Shown piece by piece: positions 7,354 to 14,399 of a stretch of 17,030 nucleotides of DNA (its first letter is position 1; every line of letters begins with the position of its first letter). Both the position numbers and the translations under genes were made by a program. Below the pieces are notes generated by a model. It made no database searches and was not told where the DNA came from. It worked only from the letters and a program-made list of their open reading frames with translations. This DNA comes from Oscillospiraceae bacterium (lineage in GTDB: Bacteria; Bacillota; Clostridia; Oscillospirales; Ruminococcaceae), in contig JAEDGE010000028.1 in the NCBI GenBank assembly GCA_016297675.1, positions 1-17,030 on the forward strand. Reading direction: 5' to 3'.

Positions 7354-8580
7354 TTACTTGCCACGCTTCTGGTCGAGCTTTGCCTTTACATGAATCGGCA
7401 GACCGAACAGATTGATAAAGCCTTCTGCATCCTTCTGGTTGTAAACGTCTTCTGCATCAAAGGTTGCAACCTCTTCATCATACAGCGTATACGGAGAAGT
7501 GACACCAGCATTGATGATGTTGCCCTTGTACAGCTTCAGCTTGACATCACCCGTTACCGTCTTCTGGGTTTCATTGACAAATGCCGTCAGAGCTTCCCGC
7601 AGCGGTGTATACCACTGACCGTTGTATACAATGTCTGCAAACTTAATGCTCAGATACTGCTTGATTCTTGCGGTTTCCTTGTCCAGTGTGATGGTTTCCA
7701 GTACATCATGTGCATGGTACAGAATCGTACCGCCCGGTGTTTCATATACGCCTCTGGACTTCATGCCGACCAGACGGTTTTCTACCAGGTCAGCCAGACC
7801 GATTCCGTTTTCACCGCCCAGCTTGTTCAGAGTCTCTACGATTTCTACACCCTTCATTTCCTTGCCGTCAATGGCAGTCGGAATGCCCTTTTCAAAGTGA
7901 ATGGTAACATAGGTCGGCTTGTCCGGAGCTTGCAGCGGAGAAACGCCCAGTTCCAAAAAGCCTTCCTTTTCATACTGCGGCTCATTTGCCGGATCTTCCA
8001 GATCCAGACCTTCGTGAGAAAGGTGCCACAGGTTCTTATCCTTAGAGTAATTGGTTTCCCGATTGATCTTCAGCGGAATATTGTGTGCTTCTGCATAGTC
8101 GATTTCCTCGTCACGGCTCTTAATGCTCCATTCTCTCCACGGAGCGATAATCTTCATATCCGGAGCAAATGCCTTGATTGCCAGCTCAAACCGTACCTGA
8201 TCGTTGCCCTTACCGGTTGCACCATGGCAGATCGCATCTGCTCCCTCTTCGAGGGCAATTTCAGCCAGTCGCTTACCAATGATCGGTCTTGCAAAAGAAG
8301 TACCCAGCAGATACCGGTTTTCATACACGGCACCAGCCTGTACGGTCGGGAATACATAATCTTCTACAAACTCATCCTTCAGATCCAGAACAATCAGCTT
8401 AGATGCACCAGTCTTGATTGCCTTTTCTTCCAGACCGTCCAGTTCGGTACCCTGCCCCACGTCAGCGGAAACAGCGATGACTTCGCAGTTATTGTAGTTT
8501 TCTTTCAGCCACGGAATAATAATAGATGTATCCAGTCCGCCGGAATAAGCCAGGACGACTTTTTTAATTTCTTTTGCCAT
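7354..8580 (-). CDS. argG: Argininosuccinate synthase
   Basis: ArgG joins citrulline and aspartate using ATP to give argininosuccinate, the step before ArgH. The ATP pyrophosphatase P-loop AYSGGLDTS is at residues 11-19. The later conserved segments CHGATGKGNDQVRFE and APWREW are present, and the 408-aa length is typical. GGAGGGG 7 bases upstream of the ATG sets the start. It is a single-gene unit: a consensus sigma-A promoter lies about 90 bp upstream and an intrinsic terminator directly downstream. Palindromes resembling ARG boxes near the promoter suggest repression by an ArgR-type regulator. Confidence 0.98.
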   Translation of the reverse strand: MAKEIKKVVLAYSGGLDTSIIIPWLKENYNNCEVIAVSADVGQGTELDGLEEKAIKTGASKLIVLDLKDEFVEDYVFPTVQAGAVYENRYLLGTSFARPIIGKRLAEIALEEGADAICHGATGKGNDQVRFELAIKAFAPDMKIIAPWREWSIKSRDEEIDYAEAHNIPLKINRETNYSKDKNLWHLSHEGLDLEDPANEPQYEKEGFLELGVSPLQAPDKPTYVTIHFEKGIPTAIDGKEMKGVEIVETLNKLGGENGIGLADLVENRLVGMKSRGVYETPGGTILYHAHDVLETITLDKETARIKQYLSIKFADIVYNGQWYTPLREALTAFVNETQKTVTGDVKLKLYKGNIINAGVTSPYTLYDEEVATFDAEDVYNQKDAEGFINLFGLPIHVKAKLDQKRGK

Positions 8581-8665
8581 AAGGGAACCCCTCCATTTTT
8601 TGATTCAAAAATTGTCACCGGCAACCGCACACAACAAAAAAGCACGCTTACCGTTTCTGTTTTCT

Positions 8666-8693
8666 ATTATACACGCTTTTTCAAAAATGTCAA
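8666..8693 (-). promoter_or_regulatory. Sigma-A promoter of argG
   Basis: On the minus strand there is a perfect -35 TTGACA (8688-8693), a 16-bp spacer and a perfect -10 TATAAT (8666-8671). The expected transcription start is near 8659, giving a leader of about 80 bases to the argG start. Confidence 0.85.
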
Positions 8694-8700
8694 GTATTTC

Positions 8701-8755
8701 TGCATAAATATGCATGAAAATTTTTTGTTAATCCGCCTTTTTTGAATATTATTCA
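8701..8755. promoter_or_regulatory. Two ARG-box-like palindromes upstream of the argG promoter (tentative)
   Basis: TGCATAAATATGCA (8701-8714) is a perfect palindrome with ARG-box spacing but TGCAT in place of TGAAT halves. TGAATATTATTCA (8743-8755) has perfect ARG half-sites but a 3-base centre instead of 4. A further TGCATATATTCA is at 8785. ArgR hexamers usually bind pairs of such boxes. They lie just upstream of the -35, not over it, which is unusual for simple repression. Confidence 0.35.
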
Positions 8756-8826
8756 TTTTAGTTGTATATTTTCAGCCTTTTCGTTGCATATATTCATTCC
8801 TGCTGCATAAACAGCCGGAATCACGC

Positions 8827-8865
8827 AAAAAAGCTGCATCCTATGAAAGTCAGGACACAGCTTTT
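8827..8865 (-). terminator. Intrinsic terminator after the flavin reductase-like gene
   Basis: On the minus strand AAAAGCTG and CAGCTTTTTT form the base of a stem, with an inner TCCT/AGGA pairing, followed by six T. It lies about 85 bp past the stop of the flavin reductase-like gene and should also end spo0A readthrough transcripts. Confidence 0.75.
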
Positions 8866-8948
8866 CTGTTTGGCATTTTTTATTTGATATCGCATGTTCT
8901 TTTTTTGCATGACTGTCCGTCATTGCAATCCCTCAATCTTTTTATCTT

Positions 8949-9461
8949 TTAGTGTTCTGTTCTCTCATAAGCGGCGAGCACTTCGCCGATAAACAGTTTG
9001 TGTAATGGATCGGTATGATACCATCTCTCATATGTTTCCGGCAGGAGGAATCCTTCCGGCTTCAGCAGATCCGTATACTGCTTTTTGCAGATCAAAACCA
9101 GATTGGCTTCCGCAAATGCTGTCACACCATCGATGGCAATCGGTGTCAATCCCGTTTCTTTTGCCTTATCGCAGTCTCTGCCGGAATGTGTTCCGCAGAA
9201 CTGTAAGGCAGCTCGCTGGTCTTCTCCAAAGAAAGACACGCTGAAGCAGTCATTTTTTTCCATAAAAGAAAGTGTATGCCGGTTTGTACGAACACCGCAG
9301 AGAAAAGACGGTTTTCCCCACATGACGCCCATAAATCCCCAAGATGCTGTCATGGTGTTGTAGTCTTCCAGATTGCCGGCAGTCAGTAAATACCACTGTG
9401 TTCCAATCATTTCAAACGGATTCCACTGTACTTCCGAAAGTGCTTTTTTCTCAAATTGCAT
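8949..9461 (-). CDS. Flavin reductase-like FMN-binding protein (170 aa)
   Basis: The sequence fits the flavin reductase / flavoredoxin family of FMN-binding split barrels. The segment around residues 34-62 (NTMTASWGFMG, then the GKPSFLCGVRTNRHT stretch) matches the usual FMN-phosphate-binding region, and NDCFSVSFFG follows as in relatives. Such proteins reduce or bind flavin in the cytoplasm; the physiological partner is unknown. AGGAGG 10 bases before the ATG supports the start. It follows spo0A after 39 bp with no terminator between, so the two may be cotranscribed, although the gap is AT-rich (TATATAT) and a weak promoter cannot be excluded. A sporulation link is not implied by the protein itself. 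Confidence 0.85.
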   Translation of the reverse strand: MQFEKKALSEVQWNPFEMIGTQWYLLTAGNLEDYNTMTASWGFMGVMWGKPSFLCGVRTNRHTLSFMEKNDCFSVSFFGEDQRAALQFCGTHSGRDCDKAKETGLTPIAIDGVTAFAEANLVLICKKQYTDLLKPEGFLLPETYERWYHTDPLHKLFIGEVLAAYERTEH

Positions 9462-9500
9462 ATTCTTTCAGCCTCCTGCATAATATATATATGCGGCTTT

Positions 9501-10274
9501 TTACGCCCACCGCCTCTTGTTCCGGCGGTATTGCAGCCGCAGTTTATCGGTAATCAATGCAATAAATTCAGAATTGGTCGGTTTTCCCTTTGCAGTATTC
9601 ACCGTGTACCCGAAAAATGTATTTAATGTATCCAAATCGCCTCGATCCCATGCAATTTCAATCGCATGTCGAATCGCACGTTCTACACGGGACGAGGTTG
9701 TATCAAAATGCTTTGCCACAGCCGGATACAACATTTTGGTCACGCTTTCCAACAATTCCTGGTTGTCAATCGAAAGCAAAATCGCCACTCGCAAATAATG
9801 ATAGCCTTTGATGTGTGCCGGCACACCCAGCTGATGAATGGTTTCTGTTACAACAAATTCCAGATCTTCTTCCTCTCTATTACCGGAATTGGTTGTCTGT
9901 TCCCCTTGCACCAAACGGAAAATCCGCTGTGCCAACATCTCCAGATTGAACGGCTTCAGCATAAAATAAGATGCACCTGACTCCATCGCCTGTTTTTCTA
10001 TAAATGCACTATCGTATGCAGAAGTCACAATAAAATAGGGTTGCTTTCCGTTTGCAGCACGGACACGCCGCATCAGTTCCATTGCGTCCAGATTCGGCAG
10101 AATCGCATCCACAATGACCACATCCGGTGCATCATGCTGAATCGAATCCACGAGCGTCCGTCCATCCTTTCTTCTGGTGATGACGTACAAGCCTGCGGCT
10201 CGCAGACTACTGGCACATGCGATACCATATTCCGCACTGTCATCTCCAATCAATACTTTAATTTTGTTGTCCAT
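9501..10274 (-). CDS. spo0A: Sporulation transcription factor Spo0A
   Basis: Spo0A is the master response regulator for entry into sporulation; phosphorylated Spo0A binds 0A boxes. The N-terminal receiver domain (about 1-120) has the acidic pair Asp11/Asp12, phospho-acceptor Asp56 in VVIVDAILP, Thr84 and Lys107 in MLKPFN. The C-terminal DNA-binding domain (about 145-257) shows the near-invariant signatures IKGYHYLRVAI, TSSRVERAIRHAIEIAWDRG and NSEFIALITDKLRL. The length of 257 aa is typical. AGGAGG upstream of the ATG fixes the start. The gene has its own promoter next to tandem 0A boxes, so it is probably autoregulated. It diverges from spoIVB, whereas these two usually run in tandem. Confidence 0.98.
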   Translation of the reverse strand: MDNKIKVLIGDDSAEYGIACASSLRAAGLYVITRRKDGRTLVDSIQHDAPDVVIVDAILPNLDAMELMRRVRAANGKQPYFIVTSAYDSAFIEKQAMESGASYFMLKPFNLEMLAQRIFRLVQGEQTTNSGNREEEDLEFVVTETIHQLGVPAHIKGYHYLRVAILLSIDNQELLESVTKMLYPAVAKHFDTTSSRVERAIRHAIEIAWDRGDLDTLNTFFGYTVNTAKGKPTNSEFIALITDKLRLQYRRNKRRWA

Positions 10275-10309
10275 TTTGGGTCTCCTCCTTTTCCTGACCT
10301 ACATTCATT

Positions 10310-10338
10310 ATTTTAACACATTAAAAACAATGATGCAA
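10310..10338 (-). promoter_or_regulatory. Probable sigma-A promoter of spo0A
   Basis: On the minus strand TTGCAT (10333-10338), a 17-bp spacer and TAAAAT (10310-10315) make a fair sigma-A match. The start would be near 10303, about 30 bases before spo0A. The two 0A boxes end 10 bp upstream of the -35, at roughly -45 to -62, a position suited to activation by Spo0A-P. Confidence 0.6.
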
Positions 10339-10347
10339 TAGTAAATG

Positions 10348-10365
10348 TTGTCGAATTTTGTCGAA
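10348..10365 (+). promoter_or_regulatory. Tandem Spo0A-binding boxes
   Basis: TTGTCGAATTTTGTCGAA contains two perfect TTGTCGAA (0A-box consensus TGTCGAA) direct repeats with start points 10 bp apart, one helical turn. They sit between spo0A and spoIVB. Their position just upstream of the spo0A promoter points to autoregulation; action on spoIVB, about 300 bp away, is less likely. Confidence 0.85.
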
Positions 10366-10457
10366 AAAAGAGGGAATTTATAAAAAATCACAAAATAGAA
10401 AACGATAATTTCATAAGAAGTTTATTCCTTCGTATTCTTTTCCGTTTTTCTCGAATC

Positions 10458-10492
10458 AGTAAGAAGAAATTGCGACAATCTTGTTACTTTTT
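10458..10492 (+). terminator. Possible terminator or attenuator hairpin in the spoIVB leader
   Basis: On the plus strand AGTAA-G-AAGA (10458-10467) pairs with TCTT-G-TTACT (10479-10488) with one mismatch and is followed by five T. There is no plus-strand gene before it. It could insulate spoIVB from stray transcription starting near the 0A boxes. The stem is AT-rich and may be weak. Confidence 0.35.
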
Positions 10493-10667
10493 CAGATTGC
10501 CTGTTCCAACATGGAACTTGACAACTGCAAGAAAACTGGTTGCCAGCCTGCCGATTTTCGGGCGGAAAACCGCCTGTCATTTGTATGCGATAATCCAGCC
10601 GTTTTCGTACATAGTAACCTTGGAACGCAGCAACGGCGTTCTTCATTTTAAAGAAAGAAGGCAATTT

Positions 10668-11885
10668 ATGCAAACATGTTTTCGCCGCCTTGCTGCGGCA
10701 ATGCTGCTCGCAGTTGTGCCGGTCTATGCAGCTGCCGGATATTATGCATGGCGGCTGCCGGACAGCTATTACGTGCAGAGCGGCACCACGCTGTCCCTTT
10801 CTACCGCTCTGCACATTACGACGGAACCAGAACCAGAACAGGTCAAGGCAGCCTTTTCCAGTACCGTTTCCACTGAGGAACAATGCACCTTGTGTTTGTT
10901 TGGTGTGGTGCCGATTAAAACAGTTTCAGTGCAATCCATTACAGCACCGTCGTTGGTGCCCTGCGGACAACCATTCGGCATCAAGCTGCACATGGACGGG
11001 GTTATGATTGTTGGATTCGGCAATGTAGAAAGCAAAGACGGCAGCTGCTGCCCAGCAGAAGAAGCCGGACTGCAAAAAGGAGATATGATTCACCAAATCA
11101 ACGAAACGTCTGTTTGCAGCGGAGAAGAAGTACGGAACTGTATCCGCACGGCTGCCGGTGCATCGCTGACGTTCCACATCACCAGAGAAGGAGAAGCGAA
11201 AGATATCACCGTCTCTCCTGTCTATTCCACAGCAGACCAACAATATGAAACGGGTTTATGGGTGCGAGACAGTACAGCCGGTGTGGGAACCTTAACATTT
11301 TATGAACCAGAAAGCGGTGCATTCGGCGGACTGGGGCACCCTGTCTGTGACACCGATACAGGTGCGTGCATTCCCATTTCTGAAGGAGAAGCCTGTGCGG
11401 TACAGATTCAATCCGTTCTCAAGGGCAGTGCCGGCAGTCCCGGTATGCTGCAAGGACAATTTTTAGAAGATGCCGACCCGCTCGGTACACTGCTCTGCAA
11501 CAACCGCTGCGGCGTATTCGGCACATTGAACGAGAATCCGGCACCGGATGCTGAAGCAATTCCCATGGCATTTAAACAGGAAGTGGTCCCTGGCGAGGCA
11601 ACCATACTCTGTACCATTTCCGGCAGCGAACCCAGTGCCTACACCATCGAAATCACAGAAATTGACTACAACGGCAGTGACAGCACACAGAATATGGTCA
11701 TTGAAGTGACGGATCCGGCATTGCTGGAAACAACCGGCGGCATCGTGCAGGGAATGAGTGGCAGTCCCATCCTGCAAAATGGCAAACTGGTGGGAGCTGT
11801 GACACATGTTTTTGTAGATGACCCGACAAAGGGCTATGGTATTTTCTGCGAGAACATGGTACGATTTGGACAAGCTGGATCTTAA
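10668..11885 (+). CDS. spoIVB: SpoIVB peptidase (S55 family serine protease)
   Basis: SpoIVB is made in the forespore, crosses into the intermembrane space and triggers pro-sigma-K processing in Bacillus. The 405-aa protein has an N-terminal hydrophobic helix (about 7-27), a PDZ domain (about 105-185, with AEEAGLQKGDMI), then the S55 protease domain. The predicted triad is His224 (GGLGHPV), Asp349 (VTDP) and Ser364 (GMSGSPI); the Asp-Ser spacing of 15 equals that of the B. subtilis enzyme as I recall it. The start is set by AGAAGG 6 bases before the ATG. It is the only plus-strand gene here. No convincing sigma-F or sigma-G promoter was found. The protein has 15 cysteines, many for an exported protein. 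Confidence 0.96.
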   Translation: MQTCFRRLAAAMLLAVVPVYAAAGYYAWRLPDSYYVQSGTTLSLSTALHITTEPEPEQVKAAFSSTVSTEEQCTLCLFGVVPIKTVSVQSITAPSLVPCGQPFGIKLHMDGVMIVGFGNVESKDGSCCPAEEAGLQKGDMIHQINETSVCSGEEVRNCIRTAAGASLTFHITREGEAKDITVSPVYSTADQQYETGLWVRDSTAGVGTLTFYEPESGAFGGLGHPVCDTDTGACIPISEGEACAVQIQSVLKGSAGSPGMLQGQFLEDADPLGTLLCNNRCGVFGTLNENPAPDAEAIPMAFKQEVVPGEATILCTISGSEPSAYTIEITEIDYNGSDSTQNMVIEVTDPALLETTGGIVQGMSGSPILQNGKLVGAVTHVFVDDPTKGYGIFCENMVRFGQAGS

Positions 11886-11902
11886 TGAAAAAAACAATAT
11901 AA

Positions 11903-11955
11903 AAAACCTCACAGAAGAACGAATGCCCTTTCGGGTGTTCTCTCCTGTGAGTTTT
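11903..11955. terminator. Bidirectional terminator between spoIVB and ptsH
   Basis: CTCACAG (11908-11914) pairs with CTGTGAG (11945-11951), with inner pairing of GAAC/GTTC and GCCC/GGGT. The plus strand continues with TTTT and the minus strand with GTTTTTT. It serves both convergent genes. Confidence 0.85.
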
Positions 11956-12009
11956 CACAAAAATTTGTGATATATGACATTTTGCATCTGCTGTGAAAAG
12001 GCAAGTGTT

Positions 12010-12282
12010 TTATCTATTTTCGTCGCTAAAACCACTCTCTACGAGGTCTACCAGTGCATTCACCGCAGCCTGTTCATCCGAACCGTCTGCAATGATCTTA
12101 ATCTGTGTACCGCCAATAATCCCGAGGGACAAAATGCCCAGCAAGCTCTTGGCATTCACACGGCGTTCCTCCTTTTCAATCCAGATAGAGGAACGGAACT
12201 CATTCGCCTTCTGAATAAAGAATGTAGCCGGTCTTGCATGTAAACCAACCTGATTCTGTACCATTACGTCTTTACTGTACAT
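12010..12282 (-). CDS. ptsH: HPr family phosphocarrier protein
   Basis: HPr carries phosphate from enzyme I to sugar-specific enzymes II of the phosphotransferase system. The 90-aa protein has the catalytic His15 in QVGLHARPAT and the regulatory Ser46 in NAKSLLGILSLG. Ser46 is the site used by HPr kinase in Firmicute carbon catabolite control. With His15 present it is a true HPr rather than a Crh-type variant. GGGAGAG 7 bases before the ATG supports the start at 12282; the open frame continues to 12339 but lies in the leader. No ptsI is adjacent: the gene stands alone with its own consensus promoter and terminator. The symbol is assigned on the protein family; a second HPr elsewhere in the genome cannot be excluded. 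Confidence 0.93.
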   Translation of the reverse strand: MYSKDVMVQNQVGLHARPATFFIQKANEFRSSIWIEKEERRVNAKSLLGILSLGIIGGTQIKIIADGSDEQAAVNALVDLVESGFSDENR

Positions 12283-12368
12283 AAACAAACTCTCCCATCT
12301 TCGTATTGAAAATTTACTTTTCCACTTGCATTGCAGCATTGTGTTTTACTTTGCCTTTCACTGTTCTT

Positions 12369-12397
12369 ATTATACCCGATTTCCCCGCATCTGTCAA
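12369..12397 (-). promoter_or_regulatory. Sigma-A promoter of the HPr gene
   Basis: On the minus strand there is a perfect TTGACA (12392-12397), a 17-bp spacer and a perfect TATAAT (12369-12374). The predicted leader is about 80 bases. The rest of the gap up to the trmD stop at 12554 is AT-rich. It has a weak CGTTTTCC/GGAAAACG inverted repeat (12457-12464, 12498-12505) and no clear trmD terminator. Confidence 0.9.
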
Positions 12398-12553
12398 CGC
12401 ACAATTTGCGAAAAAAGGTGCTTTTCCAAAAAAATTCTATGCATTGTCGCAAACCTCGTTTTCCAATCAAACCGCTTTTGTGTATAATCACAACAGTGGA
12501 AAACGCCAATTTTTTTCTCTCACACTTTGTTAAAATGCCACAACTGTTTTTCT

Positions 12554-13249
12554 CTATTTTTTGTCAACATACTTTGCGTACAAATCCGGCCGTTTCTCCT
12601 TTGTTTCCGCAAGACTGGCAGCAAATCGCCATGTTTCGATATTTTTATGGTGTCCAGAGAGCAAAACAGCTGGTACAGTTTGGTCATGCCAGACCTCTGG
12701 ACGAGTATACTGCGGATACTCCAGCAATCCATTATAGTGACTTTCCTCTTCAAAACAAACCGCATCCGGCAGCACCCCGCTGCACATTCTGGCGACGGCA
12801 TCCGTCAGCACCAGTGCCGGCAGTTCCCCGCCAGTCAGCACATAATCCCCGATGGAAATCTCCTCGTCTATTATGGTATCCAAAATTCGCTGATCAATAC
12901 CCTCATAATGCCCACAAAGCAAAAATAAATGTTCTTTCTGGGACAGCTCGACTGCTTTCTGCTGTGTGAAGACCGTTCCCTTAGGGGAGAGATAGATGCA
13001 GTGCGGCGTGGTCTGCCGTTCGGCACAGACTGCCTCCCAGCAGCGGTAAATCGGGTCTGCCTGCATGACCATGCCCCGACCGCCGCCATACGGCACATCA
13101 TCCACCCGTTTATGCTTGTTCAACGTATAATCCCGAATGTTCCAGCATTGTACGGACAGGGCACCGTTTTTTCTGGCTCTGCCGAGAATGCTCTCCTGCA
13201 AGACGGCTTCGCACATCTCTGGAAACAGGGTTGCAATGTCAATTTGCAT
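12554..13249 (-). CDS. trmD: tRNA (guanine-37-N1)-methyltransferase
   Basis: TrmD methylates G37 next to the anticodon using S-adenosylmethionine and prevents +1 frameshifting. The 231-aa length is a little short of the common 240-250. Family motifs are YGGGRGMVM (residues 54-62), GHYEGID (113-119) and the trefoil-knot cofactor loop ISIGDYVLTGGELPA (131-145). The start overlaps the end of rimM by 11 bp, so its ribosome binding site lies inside rimM and translation is probably coupled. rplS, which often follows trmD, is not here; the HPr unit follows instead. Confidence 0.97.
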   Translation of the reverse strand: MQIDIATLFPEMCEAVLQESILGRARKNGALSVQCWNIRDYTLNKHKRVDDVPYGGGRGMVMQADPIYRCWEAVCAERQTTPHCIYLSPKGTVFTQQKAVELSQKEHLFLLCGHYEGIDQRILDTIIDEEISIGDYVLTGGELPALVLTDAVARMCSGVLPDAVCFEEESHYNGLLEYPQYTRPEVWHDQTVPAVLLSGHHKNIETWRFAASLAETKEKRPDLYAKYVDKK

Positions 13250-13748
13250 CCAGCAGTCCCTCCAGCGGTCGGATTTTCATACAGCCTGCTTCCAGATCGG
13301 TTTCCACAACCACATCTGGAATGGCTGGAATCAACACTTCTTTTCCACCCTCCGGCTGTACCACATAGACATCATTCGCACCAGTCTGCAAGACATCTTT
13401 CAAAGTTCCATAGGAAACACCGCTGTCTGCATCCAGCACATCCAGTCCGATTAAGTCCTGTACAAAATAGGTGCCTTCCTCCAGTTCCACATCTTCCCGA
13501 TGCAGGTAAAGCATCTGATTGCGGAGGGTTTCCGCCTGCTCCACAGTTTCATAGCCGTCCAGACGGAGAATCGCCATATTTTTCTGGACACGGGCATCGA
13601 GAACTTCCACTTCTTTTTTCTCTTTTCCGAGATACAGAACCGGAAATGCACATAAAAATTCCGGTGAATCACACCATGGCTGCACTTTGACATCCCCACG
13701 CAGACCATGTACCGTGACAATTTTTCCAATCTCCAAATAGTCCTTCAT
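13239..13748 (-). CDS. rimM: Ribosome maturation factor RimM
   Basis: RimM helps mature the 30S head and binds ribosomal protein S19. The 169-aa protein has the N-terminal RimM barrel (about 5-85, starting IGKIVTVHGLRGDVKV) and a C-terminal PRC-barrel (about 92-165) with DLIGLDV and a VLIPAIPDVV segment. AAAGGAG 5 bases before the ATG fits the start. It overlaps trmD downstream, as in many bacteria. Upstream, instead of directly following khpA, it is separated by the gene for a membrane-anchored 180-aa protein. A hairpin (13764-13786) sits just before its ribosome binding site. Confidence 0.96.
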   Translation of the reverse strand: MKDYLEIGKIVTVHGLRGDVKVQPWCDSPEFLCAFPVLYLGKEKKEVEVLDARVQKNMAILRLDGYETVEQAETLRNQMLYLHREDVELEEGTYFVQDLIGLDVLDADSGVSYGTLKDVLQTGANDVYVVQPEGGKEVLIPAIPDVVVETDLEAGCMKIRPLEGLLDAN

Positions 13749-13763
13749 AAAAGCTCCTTTCCT

Positions 13764-13786
13764 GTTTCATGCGAGTTCGATGAAAC
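13764..13786 (-). other. Hairpin immediately upstream of the rimM ribosome binding site
   Basis: On the minus strand GTTTCAT and ATGAAAC form a 7-bp stem, with a small CGA-AC-TCG inner pairing, ending 4 bases before GGAAAGGAG. It lacks a T-run, so it is not a terminator. It could affect rimM translation or mark an RNA-processing site. Confidence 0.4.
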
Positions 13787-13825
13787 GGCATTTCCATATA
13801 TCTTCTCTAAAGCAAACGGTCTGCT

Positions 13826-14368
13826 CTACTGTCGCTCATAATATGCCATGCCACTGCTCGGTTCAAAATACGTCCGAATATATCCATCTCCAGAAACGAC
13901 TACAAATTCGTTGGTATCCTCTAAATAATAGATGTCGTCCCCGTCCTCTGCTTCCTGCTTGTGCAGGGCATTTTCATCTGCAATCACGGCATTCGCTGCT
14001 GCCTCATAAGCCTCTGCACTGTCAAACCCCATCTCTATTCCATGCTTTTCATAGTGGCTATCCAGCAAGCTGTCATTCCGGAACGTATAATAAACCGCAC
14101 TGCCAGAGCCTTCCGTTTCCACTGTCGTCTGTTCCGGCTGCTCTGTCTGTAAGGTAACGGCTGCGGTAATCGTTGTCGCTGTGTCCGTTTCTTCTGCGAG
14201 TGCAGGGGCTTCCGTCTGTGATGTATCCCTGTTGGTTGTCACCGCATCCGCTGTCTGGACTTCCTCCGGCTGCTCCTGTACAATGTGCACCCCTGTCACA
14301 CCGCCAACTACCAGCACCAGAAAAGAAGCAACCGCAATGCCGATTTTTTTCATTTGTCCCTGTTTCAT
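13826..14368 (-). CDS. Membrane-anchored protein with a small nuclease-like C-terminal domain (180 aa)
   Basis: The protein has a membrane helix or uncleaved signal at residues 8-29 and a Thr/Glu/Gln-rich linker (about 34-90). A compact C-terminal domain (about 93-180) contains RNDSLLDSHYEKHGIEMGF, then YYLEDTNEF and GDGYIRTYFEP. I associate this His-Lys-His, Thr-Asn-Glu-Phe and Tyr-Ile-Arg-Thr-Tyr-Phe pattern with small secreted domains of the BECR (barnase-EndoU-colicin-RelE-like) nuclease group found in clostridial surface proteins and polymorphic toxins. That is recall, not a search, and activity is unproven. The start at 14368 has GGAGAGG 8 bases upstream. It lies between khpA and rimM, behind a terminator. 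No immunity gene is adjacent. Confidence 0.75.
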   Translation of the reverse strand: MKQGQMKKIGIAVASFLVLVVGGVTGVHIVQEQPEEVQTADAVTTNRDTSQTEAPALAEETDTATTITAAVTLQTEQPEQTTVETEGSGSAVYYTFRNDSLLDSHYEKHGIEMGFDSAEAYEAAANAVIADENALHKQEAEDGDDIYYLEDTNEFVVVSGDGYIRTYFEPSSGMAYYERQ

Positions 14369-14399
14369 CTGTTTTTCCTCTCCTAACACCGCTGATTAC

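Larger units (their letters stand above)
8581..8948. other. 368-bp intergenic region between argG and the flavin reductase-like gene
   Basis: From the argG side it holds an untranslated leader of about 75 bases with a small TTTTTG-ATT-CAAAAA hairpin (8597-8611) near the ribosome binding site. Then come the argG promoter, an AT-rich stretch with TGCAT/TGAAT palindromes (8701-8796), and the terminator of the flavin reductase-like gene (8827-8865). An AT-rich tail (8866-8948) has no gene I can support. No tRNA, riboswitch or small ORF was recognised. Confidence 0.7.
10275..10667. other. 393-bp divergent intergenic region between spo0A and spoIVB
   Basis: From the spo0A side it holds the spo0A promoter (10310-10338), two 0A boxes (10348-10365), an AT-rich run to about 10440, a terminator-like hairpin (10458-10492), and two small inverted repeats: GTTCC-AACAT-GGAAC (10503-10517) and GGCGG-AAAA-CCGCC (10561-10574). 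The spoIVB ribosome binding site is at the end. An open frame crosses 10470-10667 in phase with spoIVB but has no ribosome binding site or protein-like composition, so I treat it as leader. Confidence 0.7.

Noticed and set aside
7390..8745. Long plus-strand open frame (451 codons) opposite argG
   Set aside because: It is the antisense shadow of argG, has no ribosome binding site and shows no family features; codon use of the minus strand frame is clearly coding.
8887..8934. Hairpin with ATGAC/GTCAT near 8908 as a second terminator
   Set aside because: No T-run follows on either strand in the right orientation; the better terminator is at 8827-8865.
10518..10523. TTGACA as a sigma-A -35 for spoIVB
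   Set aside because: No -10-like sequence occurs 16-18 bp downstream.
10583..10616. Sigma-G-like promoter for spoIVB (GTATG and CATAGTA)
   Set aside because: The two elements are 22 bp apart, against the expected 17-18, and no other pairing fits.
10470..10667. N-terminal extension of spoIVB by 66 codons
   Set aside because: The open frame has no ribosome binding site at its first ATG and is not SpoIVB-like. The ATG at 10668 has AGAAGG and starts a normal membrane helix.
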